This document shows positions 11,099 through 20,637 of a DNA stretch of 64,000 nt, piece after piece. The translations under genes and the position numbers were made by a program. The notes below the pieces were generated by a model. It was not told the DNA's origin. It saw only the letters and a program-made list of their open reading frames with translations, and searched no databases. The first letter of the stretch is position 1; the number at the start of each line of letters is the position of its first letter. Source of the stretch: Lunularia cruciata (taxonomy: Eukaryota > Streptophyta > Marchantiopsida > Lunulariales > Lunulariaceae); assembly GCA_948567375.1 (NCBI GenBank), contig OX419761.1, forward strand, positions 26,078,243 to 26,142,242, in the 5' to 3' direction.

Positions 11099-11667
11099 GG
11101 TGAGGTCCATGGAGCATAAGAGACTTCCATACCAAGCATTTTGTGCCACTTCATCTATTGGTTGGTATACATATCTCATTGCATGGGCCACAAGGTAGAA
11201 TGTTTGTGAGCGACATTGGAGATTGGAGCGTATTGCACTACAAGAAGTGATCAAGAAGCAATTCTTACTTTGCTTATGGCAGCAACCCAGTACCAAGATG
11301 GTGTTCTATCACAAGTTTGTAAATCCTATGTTGGTGTATTGTGAGCAACATTATCTCTTGGCTAGGATTTCTACTTCACTTAGACATGTTATTGCTCAGT
11401 ATAGAACTAGCTCTCATAGACTAGAAGTAGAACAAGGATGTTGGTAACAAATAGAGCACTCTATGTAACTTTGCAAATTGTGTATTATGAGCAAAGTTGA
11501 GGATGAGCACCATGTCTTTGTTGACAGCCCTTTTTACTATCAGATTAGAGTTAAACATAAGATTAGTTGTAGTGATTTCTCAACACTCTTACAAATTGAG
11601 GCATTAGCATTAGGGAAATATATGACCGGGGTTAGTTTACATCGAACCAGTTTGTTACAGATTGGTC
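11099..11667 (+). mobile_element. Old LINE 3' fragment, left of the LTR element
   Basis: Sense ORF2 C-terminus starting at 'gtgaggtccatggag' and running to 'cagattggtc', with several stops. The LTR retrotransposon inserted here. The 3' UTR continues at 19,480 (ggtcagatgccctaag). Confidence 0.8.
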
Positions 11668-12349
11668 TGTAACACCCATTTGTGCATGTGTGTGGTATTG
11701 TGATATTTAGCTTGGTATTACAAGTACTTAAGAGATATTATTTATATAGAGATAAAGGATGGTTCTATATTAGTCATGGTTAGCTAAAGTTAGTCATAGC
11801 TAAGATAGATGGGACCTTACTTTAGAGGAAGTAGAAAAGATGAGCACCACTATTTTGGATTTTAGTGTGTTGACTTGGTATTATTCCTAGGTGTTTGGCT
11901 TTGGGGAAAGAGTTGAGAACTCTTGGGCCCGCAAGCCTTTTTGTTTTGGATTCTTCTTTAGTCCAAGGATAGCCCATGTGAAGGAATCCTTGCTTTAGTG
12001 GTTGGGTCAAGATAAGACCACATGCTTAGGGGAATATGCCCATGTGAATGGATATTCCTTTCTACTTTTTGACTTTTAGTCTAGTAACTTGAGTTACTAC
12101 GGTAATTAGTAACTTTGGTACGTAACTATTTCACAAGTATATAAACAAGGAGTGAGGAGGTAATCATCATCCTTTCATTTGCAACTATCTCTCTCTCATT
12201 GAGTTCTCTAGTGAGCAATGTCTTGAGTCTTGGAGTGTTAGCCTTGGAGGAGTATGATGGAGTTGGGGTTCCTTGCCTTCTTAGTCCATGGTGCGCTACC
12301 ATAATAGCCATCAGAGGTTCATCCTGAGTGAGAGACAGGCCGGCTCACA
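11668..12349 (+). repeat. 5' LTR
   Basis: 682 bp, begins TGTAACACCC and ends GGCTCACA. I see no difference from the LTR at 18,798-19,479. Confidence 0.95.
12138..12145 (+). promoter_or_regulatory. Probable TATA box of the 5' LTR
   Basis: TATATAAA in the context caagTATATAAAcaagg, about 200 bp before the LTR end. That is a sensible place for the U3/R boundary. The same motif is at 19,268-19,275 in the 3' LTR. No experimental evidence. Confidence 0.6.
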
Positions 12350-12353
12350 TTTT

Positions 12354-12370
12354 TGGTTCCGTTGCCGGGA
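12354..12370 (+). other. Primer binding site candidate
   Basis: TGGTTCCGTTGCCGGGA begins 4 bases after the 5' LTR. It resembles the tRNA-Asp-complementary site (TGGCGCCGTTGCCGGGG) used by plant Athila/Tat elements, differing mainly at positions 4 and 5. The exact primer tRNA is uncertain. Confidence 0.6.
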
Positions 12371-12390
12371 CCTCTCTAGAAGGCAAGATA

Positions 12391-12561
12391 ATGTTCCGCG
12401 TCCAATTCTACATTAGGCAGAAGGAGGCTATGAGAGTTCACTTGGAGAGAACATTAGGAGAGGAGAGGGCTGAACTTATGTTAGAGAACCAAGATCCATT
12501 TGTATACCCTGTAGTTCATTATGATGTCTTTGAGGTGATTTTGTACATCTTGTACACATGA
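12391..12561 (+). CDS. Leader short ORF 1 of the LTR element
   Basis: 56-aa ORF from ATG (MFRVQFYIRQ) to TGA, just after the primer site. I know no family for it. It aligns without gaps over its last ~41 residues to the short ORF at 13,686-13,850: RVxLxxTLG, then A, LE, FV(Y/F)PxVxY and a shared YILY end, about 18 identities. The two therefore look like paralogues. The conserved spacing argues that the peptides, and not just the DNA, were under selection at some time. Confidence 0.55.
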   Translation: MFRVQFYIRQKEAMRVHLERTLGEERAELMLENQDPFVYPVVHYDVFEVILYILYT

Positions 12562-13209
12562 GAGGAATTGGAGAGATTGTGTGAGGTGGATTGCAGATTT
12601 TGGGGATTAAGGTGATTTTGGGCAAAATCTCAAGTTTGAGATCTGGACTTGAGATTTCTACACATGATAGCTTGGGTTATCTTTCAGTTAGCACACTTGA
12701 AATTATTGAGAGAGCTTCTATGCGCACTAGGCTAGAATTTTTGAAAGTTGATAGGGTAAAGTGCTCCCGCAACTGCATGCTCTCTGGAAAATTGTACAGA
12801 GTCTGCCATTTCTTCAATGTTTAGTGAATTGTCCTGAAAATTTCCAAGAAAATTCAGTGCATTGTATCCTACCTGGTGCCACAAAAATTAGAGAGAGATC
12901 ATTTTTGCGCAGTGCGTTATGAGTTTTTGAAGTGAGGGGGGTGGTTTTCAGACCAAATCTGAAATATGGGTGCTGAATAGAAAGGTGTCTAGGCCAAATG
13001 GCTCGATGAAAAGATCTAAAATTTTGCAGGGAGGGACGCCCTAGAGTTGTGATCAAGTGTGGAAAATTTCAGAGGACTGTGACATATTAGTTGGGAGATT
13101 TGAGTGACATTGTGAGGAAGGGTCAATTCTGCAGAGTGGAGATCTCATGCATGAGAAGTTTGAGATCAACAAAAAGCATGTTTGAGTGTTTAGATTCATC
13201 TTGGGGAAC

Positions 13210-13683
13210 ATGGAGAGTCATCAAGAGTGGAAATTGAGATTATGCAAGGTTCCCCAAGGGTTTGAGGTGATTGTAGGGGTGGATTTGAGGAAAAGAGAGT
13301 TTACAATAGAATTTGAAGAGAGTGTTGAGAGGATCCAAAAACCTACACCACTTGGAGGAAAGAGTGAGTCTAAGTGCTTTCTATGTGGAGAGAAGGGACA
13401 TAAGGCAAGTTCATGTCCATTGACCTTTGAGAGCAAGAGATTGAGGGAAAGGAGAGGCTTACTTGACTTGGGTTTGCATGTTGGACCTTCTTCACCAAGA
13501 TTGGGAGGGAGAAGATCTAAGACCAAGGAGTTGTGTGAGGTTTGTGGAGTTGAAGGACTTCCAAAAGGACATGAGTGTAGTGGAGTAAAAGCACTTTTGG
13601 AAACTTTGGTGAAGGATCTTGGAGAGAGTCTTAGTACAGCTACAGAAATACTACCACCTTCATCAGCTAGTTCTCAAGATTAG
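13210..13683 (+). CDS. Extra zinc-knuckle ORF ahead of gag
   Basis: 157-aa ORF from ATG (MESHQEWKLRLCKVPQ). It carries one CCHC knuckle (CFLCGEKGHKASSCP, C-x2-C-x4-H-x4-C) near residues 57-70 and a second Cys/His cluster (CEVCGVEGLPKGHEC) near 107-121. This is the retroviral nucleocapsid type of nucleic-acid-binding motif, but it lies in a separate frame 240 bp ahead of gag-pol. Some Ogre/Tat elements also have an extra ORF ahead of gag; I cannot tell whether this one is homologous. Confidence 0.7.
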   Translation: MESHQEWKLRLCKVPQGFEVIVGVDLRKREFTIEFEESVERIQKPTPLGGKSESKCFLCGEKGHKASSCPLTFESKRLRERRGLLDLGLHVGPSSPRLGGRRSKTKELCEVCGVEGLPKGHECSGVKALLETLVKDLGESLSTATEILPPSSASSQD

Positions 13684-13685
13684 TG

Positions 13686-13850
13686 ATGGAGATAATCTTT
13701 CAACTTATGGATAAACTATCCATGAGAGTTAGATTAATATGCACTCTAGGATTTGATGTTGCTATAGAAATCTTGGAGCAACCTGAATCTTTTGTGTTCC
13801 CTAGAGTGGATTATTCTCAGATGGTGTTAGTCATGTATATACTCTATTAG
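13686..13850 (+). CDS. Leader short ORF 2 of the LTR element
   Basis: 54-aa ORF starting two bases after the stop of the zinc-knuckle ORF. MEIIFQLMDKLSM is followed by RVRLICTLGFD and it ends VMYILY. It is a paralogue of the ORF at 12,391-12,561, and both end at the equivalent residue. The tight spacing to the upstream stop could allow re-initiation. Function unknown. Confidence 0.55.
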   Translation: MEIIFQLMDKLSMRVRLICTLGFDVAIEILEQPESFVFPRVDYSQMVLVMYILY

Positions 13851-13922
13851 TAATAGAGTGAGAGAAAAGAAAAGGAAAAAAAAAAAAAATTTGAGAGAAA
13901 AGAAAGATAGTGAGGGGTTAAG

Positions 13923-16900
13923 ATGGGGAAACTTTCGGTTTTCTTTGGCAAGGATGGAGAAGATGTGGAGGCCTTTGTGAGAGACTTCAAGAGAGCTTGC
14001 ATAGGAAACAATGAGAGGAGGAAGAATGAGTGGGCCTCATTATTACCAGATTTCTTTGAGGATGCAGCACTTACATGGTATGAGTCAGAATACCAAAAGA
14101 GAGAGAGGAGAGAGGGGGAAGAGGAGTCTTGGGAGACTTTGACTTCAGCACTCATTGAGAACTTTCTTCCTGATGAGAGTTATGAGAGATTGATGAGTGA
14201 GGTTACATTTCTCAAGCAAGGAGATGGAGAGAAAGTGAGGGTCTATGTGGAAAGAGTGGAAAAGTTGGAGTCCAGATTTCGCATAGTGTTGAGGAAGGGT
14301 GGGGATGATGTGGAGACTACAATGATTGGCATAGGGGCCATGCTCACCAAGAATTTTGTGGGAGGATTGAGACCACAAATTAGAAGCAAGGTGAGATATG
14401 AGAAACCTTCTTCCAAGGTTGAAGCTATCAAGATCGCAATTCGTATGGAGGAGAGTTTGGAAGGGGATGAGAGTGATTTGGTGGTGAAGGAGGTTGTGCA
14501 TCCTCCTCAAGGCTACAAGTATGGTGGAACTTCTGATACTTTGGTGACAAGGGTTGCACCACAAGTAGTAGTTGCTCCAGTTCTTGCACCTCCACCAAAA
14601 GATCCACTCCAAACCATCACAGAACAACTTGCGGATCTCAAGATCAATGTGGTGCAACTATGGGAGAAGAGAGAGGTGGATCAGAATGTAGGGAGAGGAC
14701 CTAGGAGTTATGGAAACCATCCATATAGAGGAGGCCAACCAGCCAACAATTTCAATGATAGAAATTGTTTTGGTTGTGGGGGAAGAGGCCATATCCAAAG
14801 GAATTGCCCAAATTCCACTTACCATGGAGGAAGGGGTTATGAGGGAGCCAATAGAGGGAAAGAGGGAGGTAGTGAAACCCAAGTGGCTCCTAATCCCAAC
14901 AAAGGTAAGGGGATAGCATCCATAGATGTGGTTGAGAGCAAGTATGAGAAGGGAGAGTGCTCAAACTCCAAGGGTCCTAATTTGGAGCTTTTGGCACAAG
15001 AGAAGAAGAGAACTCGTTTTGCAGAGGATATTCACTCTTCTCAAGGATTTACTTCAAGCAAGGATACTCCTATGTCTACTAGGAGCACTCGCACCTCAAC
15101 ACCATCAACAACAAAGACTCCAAGGAAGAAGTTGGGGATGGAGGACTTCTTGATCTCCAAGCAACAATGGAACTACAATGTGTTGGAGGATGTTGGTAGT
15201 CACAAGGCTAACATCACAGTGGGCCAATTAATTGCTTTGAACCCTACCTTGAGAAAGGAGCTTAGAGGTGGTTTGAGTTCTACAAGGAGCAAGAAGAAGA
15301 AGAAGGCAAAAGTTCCAATATCAATGGGGGTGGTGGATGCCAAGCCAGCACCATGGGAAGCTTGTGAATATGCCTCCAAGATTGATGTGAGAGTGAATGG
15401 TCACAACATCAAGGATGCATTGGTTGATGGAGGATCAGCAGTGAATGCCATGTCAGAAAGGTTGATGAAGAAGTTGGGTATGATACCCTCAAGAGCTTCA
15501 ACATTTGTGGTGAGCATGGCAAACAAGCAACAAGTTCGACCAGTAGGAGTGATGGATAAGGTGGTAGTTTCAGTTATGGGAGTTCAAAATCTCATGACTT
15601 TCCAAGTCTTGAAGGATTCAAGCTATGACTTACTTCTTGGGAGGCCATGGTTGAGAGCAGCACGCACAACTGATCGATGGCACAAAGGGTACTTAAGGAT
15701 TGGGCCATCAAACCATAGAGTCACTGTTCCTGTGACTAACACCACCAACACCTCACATTCAGATACCCCATCTTCTGATTATTGGGAATCTGATTCTGAA
15801 GGAGGAGCTTCAGGTGTGGACACAAGCATGGAAGAGGAGACTTCCACGGAGGAGGATGAATCTGAATCTGATTCAGATGTGTATCCTTTGTGTGCTATGG
15901 ATTTTGCACCTAAGCCAGAGGTTTTGAAGGACCCAGATAAATCACCATTGACACTTGAGGAGGTAGAGAGAAGGTTATCTACCCTCAAGTATGGCCCAAA
16001 TGTTACCAAGGAGGAGAAGGTGAGATTTGAGGAGATTTTCCGCAAGTTCATCCATGTGTTTGCTTTTAGTTACAAGGATTTGAAGGAAGTCACTTTGGAG
16101 GAGCACAAGATAGAGGTGGAGTCACATGCAAGACCAATCCGCCAAAAGCAACGTCGCATTAGCCCACCAATATCTTTGGTTGTGAAGGAGGAGATTGATA
16201 AGCTCAAGGAGGCTGGATTTATCTTTGAGGTGGAGAATTCAGAATGGGTGTCTCCAATTGTCATTGTGAAGAAAAAGAATGGCAAGCTTCGGGTATGTGT
16301 GGATTACAAGAAGCTTAATGCTGTTACCAAGAAGGACTACTACCCATTGCCATTCATTGATGAGATCTTGGAGGAGGTTGCAGGTCATGAGAGGTACAGT
16401 TTTGGAGATGGTTATAGTGGATATAACCAAATAAAGATTGCACCAGAGCATCAACAACTCACCACATTCACCACACCTTGGGGAACTTACGCTTTCAAGG
16501 TCATGCCTTTTGGGCTTTGCAATGCTCCAGTCACATTCCAACGGTTCATGAACAAGGTATTTGAACCTTTCATTGGGAAATTTGTGAGAGATTTCATTGA
16601 TGACTTTTGTGTCTATGGGAGCAAGGAGGAGCACTTTGAGCACCTAATCAAAGTCTTGCAACGCTTGGATGAGGCAAATGCATCACTCAACCCAGAGAAG
16701 TGCATTTTTGGATGTGAAGAAGGTCTACTTTTGGGGCACATCATCTCCAAGGATGGAATAGCAGTTGATCCTGAGAAGGTGAGGAAAATCTCAGACCTTC
16801 CATTCCCTTCAAGCTTGACAAAGTTACGCCAATTCTTGGGAATGGTTGGGTACTATAGGAGGTTCATCTTCTCATTTTCCAACAAGGCTTATGCATTGAC

Positions 16901-18749
16901 CATCTACATGAAGAAGGGTGTAGATTACATGGTGATTTTGGAAGACAAGGAGGCTCTCAAAGCTTTTGAGGAGCTCAAGCAATCCCTTGTTGTAGCTCCA
17001 ATTCTTGCTAAACCTGATTGGAGTAAGCCTTTCATCCTCTACACTGATGCTTCTAATGTAGCTATAGGATGCACTCTTAGTCAATTAGACCAAGATGGGC
17101 ATGATCATCCAATAGCTTATGCTAGTAGGCAGATGGTTTCAGCAGAGAAGAACTACTCTGTCACAGAGAGAGAAGGGTTGGCAGTGATCTTTGGTCTCAA
17201 GAAGTTTAGACACTACTTGATTGGAGGGAAAGCCACAATTGTCACGGATCACAAGGCTTTGAAGTACATCTTCAACAAGCCTAATGTTGAAGGGAGACTA
17301 GCAAGGTGGATGATACTCTTGTCTGAGTATGACTACACAATTGAGGATAGGCCAGGAAAGAAACATGCAAATGCTGATTTGTTATCTAGAGCCTATGATC
17401 ATGATGGAGATGAGCCAGTAGATGATTCCTTCCCGGATGAGGAGCTCATGACAATCTCAGTCACTCAAGAGGTTCCAATGGAGTACAAGGAGATTGTGGA
17501 TTTTGTGACAAGAGGTAACTATCCAGAAGGGATGCATGCTAGGGAGAGGAAGGCCCTTGCAGCAAGATCTAGACCTTACACAATGGTGGATGATATTCTT
17601 TTTCACCAAGGAGCAGATGGTCTACTTCGAAGAGCAGTGGGTAAGGAAGAGTCTATCCTACTCATAAAGGAGTTTCATGAAGGTTTAGTATGTGGAGGAC
17701 ACTTTGCAGGAAAGGTGACTGCTTTCAAGATTCTAGATGCAGGTTACCATTGGAGAGGGATTTTCAAGGATTGTCTTGATTATTGCAAAACTTGTCATGT
17801 TTGTCAAGCTTTTGCTAGAAAGTCTACATCCACTCCACCACTTAGATCAATTCCATTGCTAGGACCTTTTGAGAAGTGGGGAATTGATTTTGTAGGACCT
17901 CTCAATAGAACCCCAAGGAACAATCGGTACATTGTGGTAGTTACTGATTACCTTACCAAGTGGGTTGAGGCTAGACCATTGAGGGACAAGAATGAAGATG
18001 AAGTGGGTAGATTTCTTTATGAACGCATTATCACTAGGTTTGGATGCCCTTTGGAGTTGGTTTCTGATAGAGGAGGAGAGTTTACAGGAAGCATTACTAC
18101 AGCCATGCTACGACATTTCTCTATCACACATAGAGTAACTACATCCTATAAGCCAAATTCCAATGGCTTGGCAGAGAGAACCAATCAGACCTTGTGCATG
18201 ATATTGGCCAAAGATGCAGAAATGGAGGGGGCTAAACATCATTGGGACAAGAGGATTCATGCAGTTTTGTGGGAGTATAGGACAACCATGAAGACTTCCA
18301 CTGGATATTCTCCATTCCAATTGGTGTATGGTATTGAGTCTACCTTACCTATTCACTTTGATCTTCCTACCTTCCAAAGCATTCATAGGAGATTGAAGAA
18401 AGCACAAGGAAGTGATGCAGAGAAGTCAAGGAAGGATCAACTCATGGAGTTGGAAGAGGCAAGAGCAGTTGCTATGGTTCGAGTGGAGCAAGCCCAAAGG
18501 AAACAAAAGGAGAGCTATGACAAGAGGCAAGGCAAGAAGAAGGTGGAGCCTTTCAAAGAAGGTGATTGGGTAATGTTGTTTGATTCCATTCGATTCAAGA
18601 GAGTACAAAAGAAGTTTTTGCCTAAGTACTTTGGACCTTTCATAGTAGAGAAGGTGTGGGGAAATTACACTTATGATCTCAAGGAGTTGGGAGGAAGACA
18701 CTTTGATAGGATTAACCATGATAAGTTGAAGATGTACCATAGAAGGTAG
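13923..18749 (+). CDS. Gag-pol polyprotein of the Ty3/gypsy element
   Basis: One open frame of 1,608 codons from ATG (MGKLSVFFGK). Gag occupies residues ~1-330, with a CCHC knuckle near 281 (CFGCGGRGHIQRNC). The protease active-site region is near 498 (ALVDGGSAVN). RT lies near 770-930 (VCVDYKKLNAVT, FIDDFCVYG). RNase H begins near 1,038 (LYTDAS). Integrase has an HHCC zinc finger near 1,250-1,296 and a DDE core from about 1,320 (WGIDFVGPL, VSDRGGEF, NGLAERTNQTL), then KYFGPF near 1,567. No chromodomain and no envelope follow. An acidic Ser/Glu/Asp stretch lies between PR and RT. Gag and pol are fused without a frameshift. Confidence 0.93.
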   Translation: MGKLSVFFGKDGEDVEAFVRDFKRACIGNNERRKNEWASLLPDFFEDAALTWYESEYQKRERREGEEESWETLTSALIENFLPDESYERLMSEVTFLKQGDGEKVRVYVERVEKLESRFRIVLRKGGDDVETTMIGIGAMLTKNFVGGLRPQIRSKVRYEKPSSKVEAIKIAIRMEESLEGDESDLVVKEVVHPPQGYKYGGTSDTLVTRVAPQVVVAPVLAPPPKDPLQTITEQLADLKINVVQLWEKREVDQNVGRGPRSYGNHPYRGGQPANNFNDRNCFGCGGRGHIQRNCPNSTYHGGRGYEGANRGKEGGSETQVAPNPNKGKGIASIDVVESKYEKGECSNSKGPNLELLAQEKKRTRFAEDIHSSQGFTSSKDTPMSTRSTRTSTPSTTKTPRKKLGMEDFLISKQQWNYNVLEDVGSHKANITVGQLIALNPTLRKELRGGLSSTRSKKKKKAKVPISMGVVDAKPAPWEACEYASKIDVRVNGHNIKDALVDGGSAVNAMSERLMKKLGMIPSRASTFVVSMANKQQVRPVGVMDKVVVSVMGVQNLMTFQVLKDSSYDLLLGRPWLRAARTTDRWHKGYLRIGPSNHRVTVPVTNTTNTSHSDTPSSDYWESDSEGGASGVDTSMEEETSTEEDESESDSDVYPLCAMDFAPKPEVLKDPDKSPLTLEEVERRLSTLKYGPNVTKEEKVRFEEIFRKFIHVFAFSYKDLKEVTLEEHKIEVESHARPIRQKQRRISPPISLVVKEEIDKLKEAGFIFEVENSEWVSPIVIVKKKNGKLRVCVDYKKLNAVTKKDYYPLPFIDEILEEVAGHERYSFGDGYSGYNQIKIAPEHQQLTTFTTPWGTYAFKVMPFGLCNAPVTFQRFMNKVFEPFIGKFVRDFIDDFCVYGSKEEHFEHLIKVLQRLDEANASLNPEKCIFGCEEGLLLGHIISKDGIAVDPEKVRKISDLPFPSSLTKLRQFLGMVGYYRRFIFSFSNKAYALTIYMKKGVDYMVILEDKEALKAFEELKQSLVVAPILAKPDWSKPFILYTDASNVAIGCTLSQLDQDGHDHPIAYASRQMVSAEKNYSVTEREGLAVIFGLKKFRHYLIGGKATIVTDHKALKYIFNKPNVEGRLARWMILLSEYDYTIEDRPGKKHANADLLSRAYDHDGDEPVDDSFPDEELMTISVTQEVPMEYKEIVDFVTRGNYPEGMHARERKALAARSRPYTMVDDILFHQGADGLLRRAVGKEESILLIKEFHEGLVCGGHFAGKVTAFKILDAGYHWRGIFKDCLDYCKTCHVCQAFARKSTSTPPLRSIPLLGPFEKWGIDFVGPLNRTPRNNRYIVVVTDYLTKWVEARPLRDKNEDEVGRFLYERIITRFGCPLELVSDRGGEFTGSITTAMLRHFSITHRVTTSYKPNSNGLAERTNQTLCMILAKDAEMEGAKHHWDKRIHAVLWEYRTTMKTSTGYSPFQLVYGIESTLPIHFDLPTFQSIHRRLKKAQGSDAEKSRKDQLMELEEARAVAMVRVEQAQRKQKESYDKRQGKKKVEPFKEGDWVMLFDSIRFKRVQKKFLPKYFGPFIVEKVWGNYTYDLKELGGRHFDRINHDKLKMYHRR

Positions 18750-18784
18750 AGAGACCTTCACTTTGAGGACAAAGTGAAAACTTA

Positions 18785-18797
18785 GTCCGGAGGTAAA
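18785..18797 (+). other. Polypurine tract candidate
   Basis: GTCCGGAGGTAAA directly abuts the 3' LTR, where plus-strand priming is expected. It is short and interrupted by pyrimidines, so the assignment rests mainly on position. Confidence 0.35.
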
Positions 18798-19479
18798 TGT
18801 AACACCCATTTGTGCATGTGTGTGGTATTGTGATATTTAGCTTGGTATTACAAGTACTTAAGAGATATTATTTATATAGAGATAAAGGATGGTTCTATAT
18901 TAGTCATGGTTAGCTAAAGTTAGTCATAGCTAAGATAGATGGGACCTTACTTTAGAGGAAGTAGAAAAGATGAGCACCACTATTTTGGATTTTAGTGTGT
19001 TGACTTGGTATTATTCCTAGGTGTTTGGCTTTGGGGAAAGAGTTGAGAACTCTTGGGCCCGCAAGCCTTTTTGTTTTGGATTCTTCTTTAGTCCAAGGAT
19101 AGCCCATGTGAAGGAATCCTTGCTTTAGTGGTTGGGTCAAGATAAGACCACATGCTTAGGGGAATATGCCCATGTGAATGGATATTCCTTTCTACTTTTT
19201 GACTTTTAGTCTAGTAACTTGAGTTACTACGGTAATTAGTAACTTTGGTACGTAACTATTTCACAAGTATATAAACAAGGAGTGAGGAGGTAATCATCAT
19301 CCTTTCATTTGCAACTATCTCTCTCTCATTGAGTTCTCTAGTGAGCAATGTCTTGAGTCTTGGAGTGTTAGCCTTGGAGGAGTATGATGGAGTTGGGGTT
19401 CCTTGCCTTCTTAGTCCATGGTGCGCTACCATAATAGCCATCAGAGGTTCATCCTGAGTGAGAGACAGGCCGGCTCACA
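18798..19479 (+). repeat. 3' LTR
   Basis: 682 bp, same termini and apparently the same sequence as 11,668-12,349. Followed by the target duplication GGTC. Confidence 0.95.
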
Positions 19480-19590
19480 GGTCAGATGCCCTAAGCTCTT
19501 GCCTAGGCTCACATTTCATGTGTTTTGTATTGTGTTCTCAGCCTTTTGGCTCTTTCGGTCTTCCAAGCTTTATATTTCATTGTTTCATTG
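19480..19590 (+). mobile_element. Old LINE 3' UTR and tail, right of the LTR element
   Basis: Continuation of the 11,099-11,667 fragment: ggtcagatgccctaag, CCTAGGCTCACATTTCATG and a (TTTCATTG)n tail. It abuts the 5' end of LINE copy D. Confidence 0.8.
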
Positions 19591-19597
19591 GAGTGGA

Positions 19598-20637
19598 GTT
19601 TCGAAAGTTTGAGAGGAGAGGAGTCCCGAAAGTTTGAGAAGCCATATCTCCCTACATACATGTCCAAACGTTGCGGTTTTGGTCTCGTTCGAATCGCCTT
19701 GCCAGGACCTTTCTATAGCCACCAAGATTGTGTCATTTTGAGCTTTGTGCGAAACGTTATGAGTGATTGAAATTTCTGATACAGGAGCTAGACTTGAGAG
19801 TTCGAATCTTCATCATATGGTGTCCAAATGGACTGATTTTTGAGGCATTGAAAGCGCCTTTGGAAGCACTTTAGATTGATACTAGGCTGGCTTGCAGAGC
19901 ACATACACAAAGAAAGTTATGAAGATTCGAATTTTGCCATCTCTTGGAGATTTTAGGGTTTGAGCTCAATTTTCAACACCTTGTAACTTTTTGGTTCCAT
20001 GTCCAAATCTTTCAATCTTGGACTCATTGGAAACAGCTGTGAGAGGGCTTTCTTTTGAATTCTTGGTTGCTGAAGTTGGAGTTCTGTGGAAGAAGTTTTT
20101 AAATTCATCAATTTGTGATCTTGTGCGGTTGGTGGTGCTCAAATCTGCAACTTTCAGAGGCTGGAACTTTGGACTCACATCTTCAAATGAGGTGATCTTG
20201 GACTCATTAGAAGCATCTTGTCAAGAGCTATTGATTGAAATTCATTATATAGAATTAGAAGCTTTGTGCTTGCAGTTCTGAGCATTTGAATTCTGTGATT
20301 CAATGAGGTTTAGAAGTTTACCATAGAGAACTCTAGAGGCCATAACTTCATGTCTATTGGCTCAAATGAGTTCATTTTTGATTCATTGGATATAATTTCT
20401 TAAGACTTTTGATCGAGTCATCTATTGTAGGTTTTAAAGTACTGTACGCAAGGTTATAAATTTTTGAAATCTGTAGGATTTCAAAATTTTCATGTAGGAA
20501 AAAACTCAAATTCAAAAGTTTGTAACTTTTGATTTACAAGTCCAAAGGAGTTGATTTTTGGTGTAGAGCTATTGGTGTTCACAGAGTGTGAGTGAACCAG
20601 AGGATACATTCTCATAGTATCTGTTAGAACTTTTAGA
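19598..20637 (+). repeat. LINE 5' UTR: six ~180-bp monomers
   Basis: The monomer core (TCCAAA or TTCAAA followed by a TGATTTTTG-like segment and a TCATT(A/G)GAAGC-like segment) starts at 19,663, 19,823, 20,002, 20,182, 20,361 and 20,541. Spacings are 160, 179, 180, 179 and 180. ORF1 starts 97 bp after the last core. The monomers are strongly diverged from each other, so the array is old, yet the phase is kept. Confidence 0.85.

Larger units (their letters stand above)
11668..19479 (+). mobile_element. Complete Ty3/gypsy-type LTR retrotransposon
   Basis: A 7.8-kb element with 682-bp direct LTRs (TGTAAC ... CTCACA). The duplicated target is GGTC (11,664-11,667 and 19,480-19,483). The order PR-RT-RNaseH-INT places it in Ty3/gypsy. 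The integrase ends shortly after KYFGPF without a chromodomain, and the primer site resembles the tRNA-Asp-like site of Athila/Tat elements, so a non-chromovirus (OTA-like) lineage is likely. The LTRs look identical by eye and the main frame is open throughout, so it looks whole and very recent. It carries extra ORFs ahead of gag. Confidence 0.92.

Noticed and set aside
12361-13209. Promoter or intron in the leader of the LTR element
   Set aside because: No convincing splice pair or core promoter could be supported beyond the LTR TATA box.
18600-18749. Chromodomain at the integrase C-terminus, suggested by the TGTAACACCC LTR start
   Set aside because: The frame ends about 40 residues after KYFGPF and nothing resembling a chromodomain follows.
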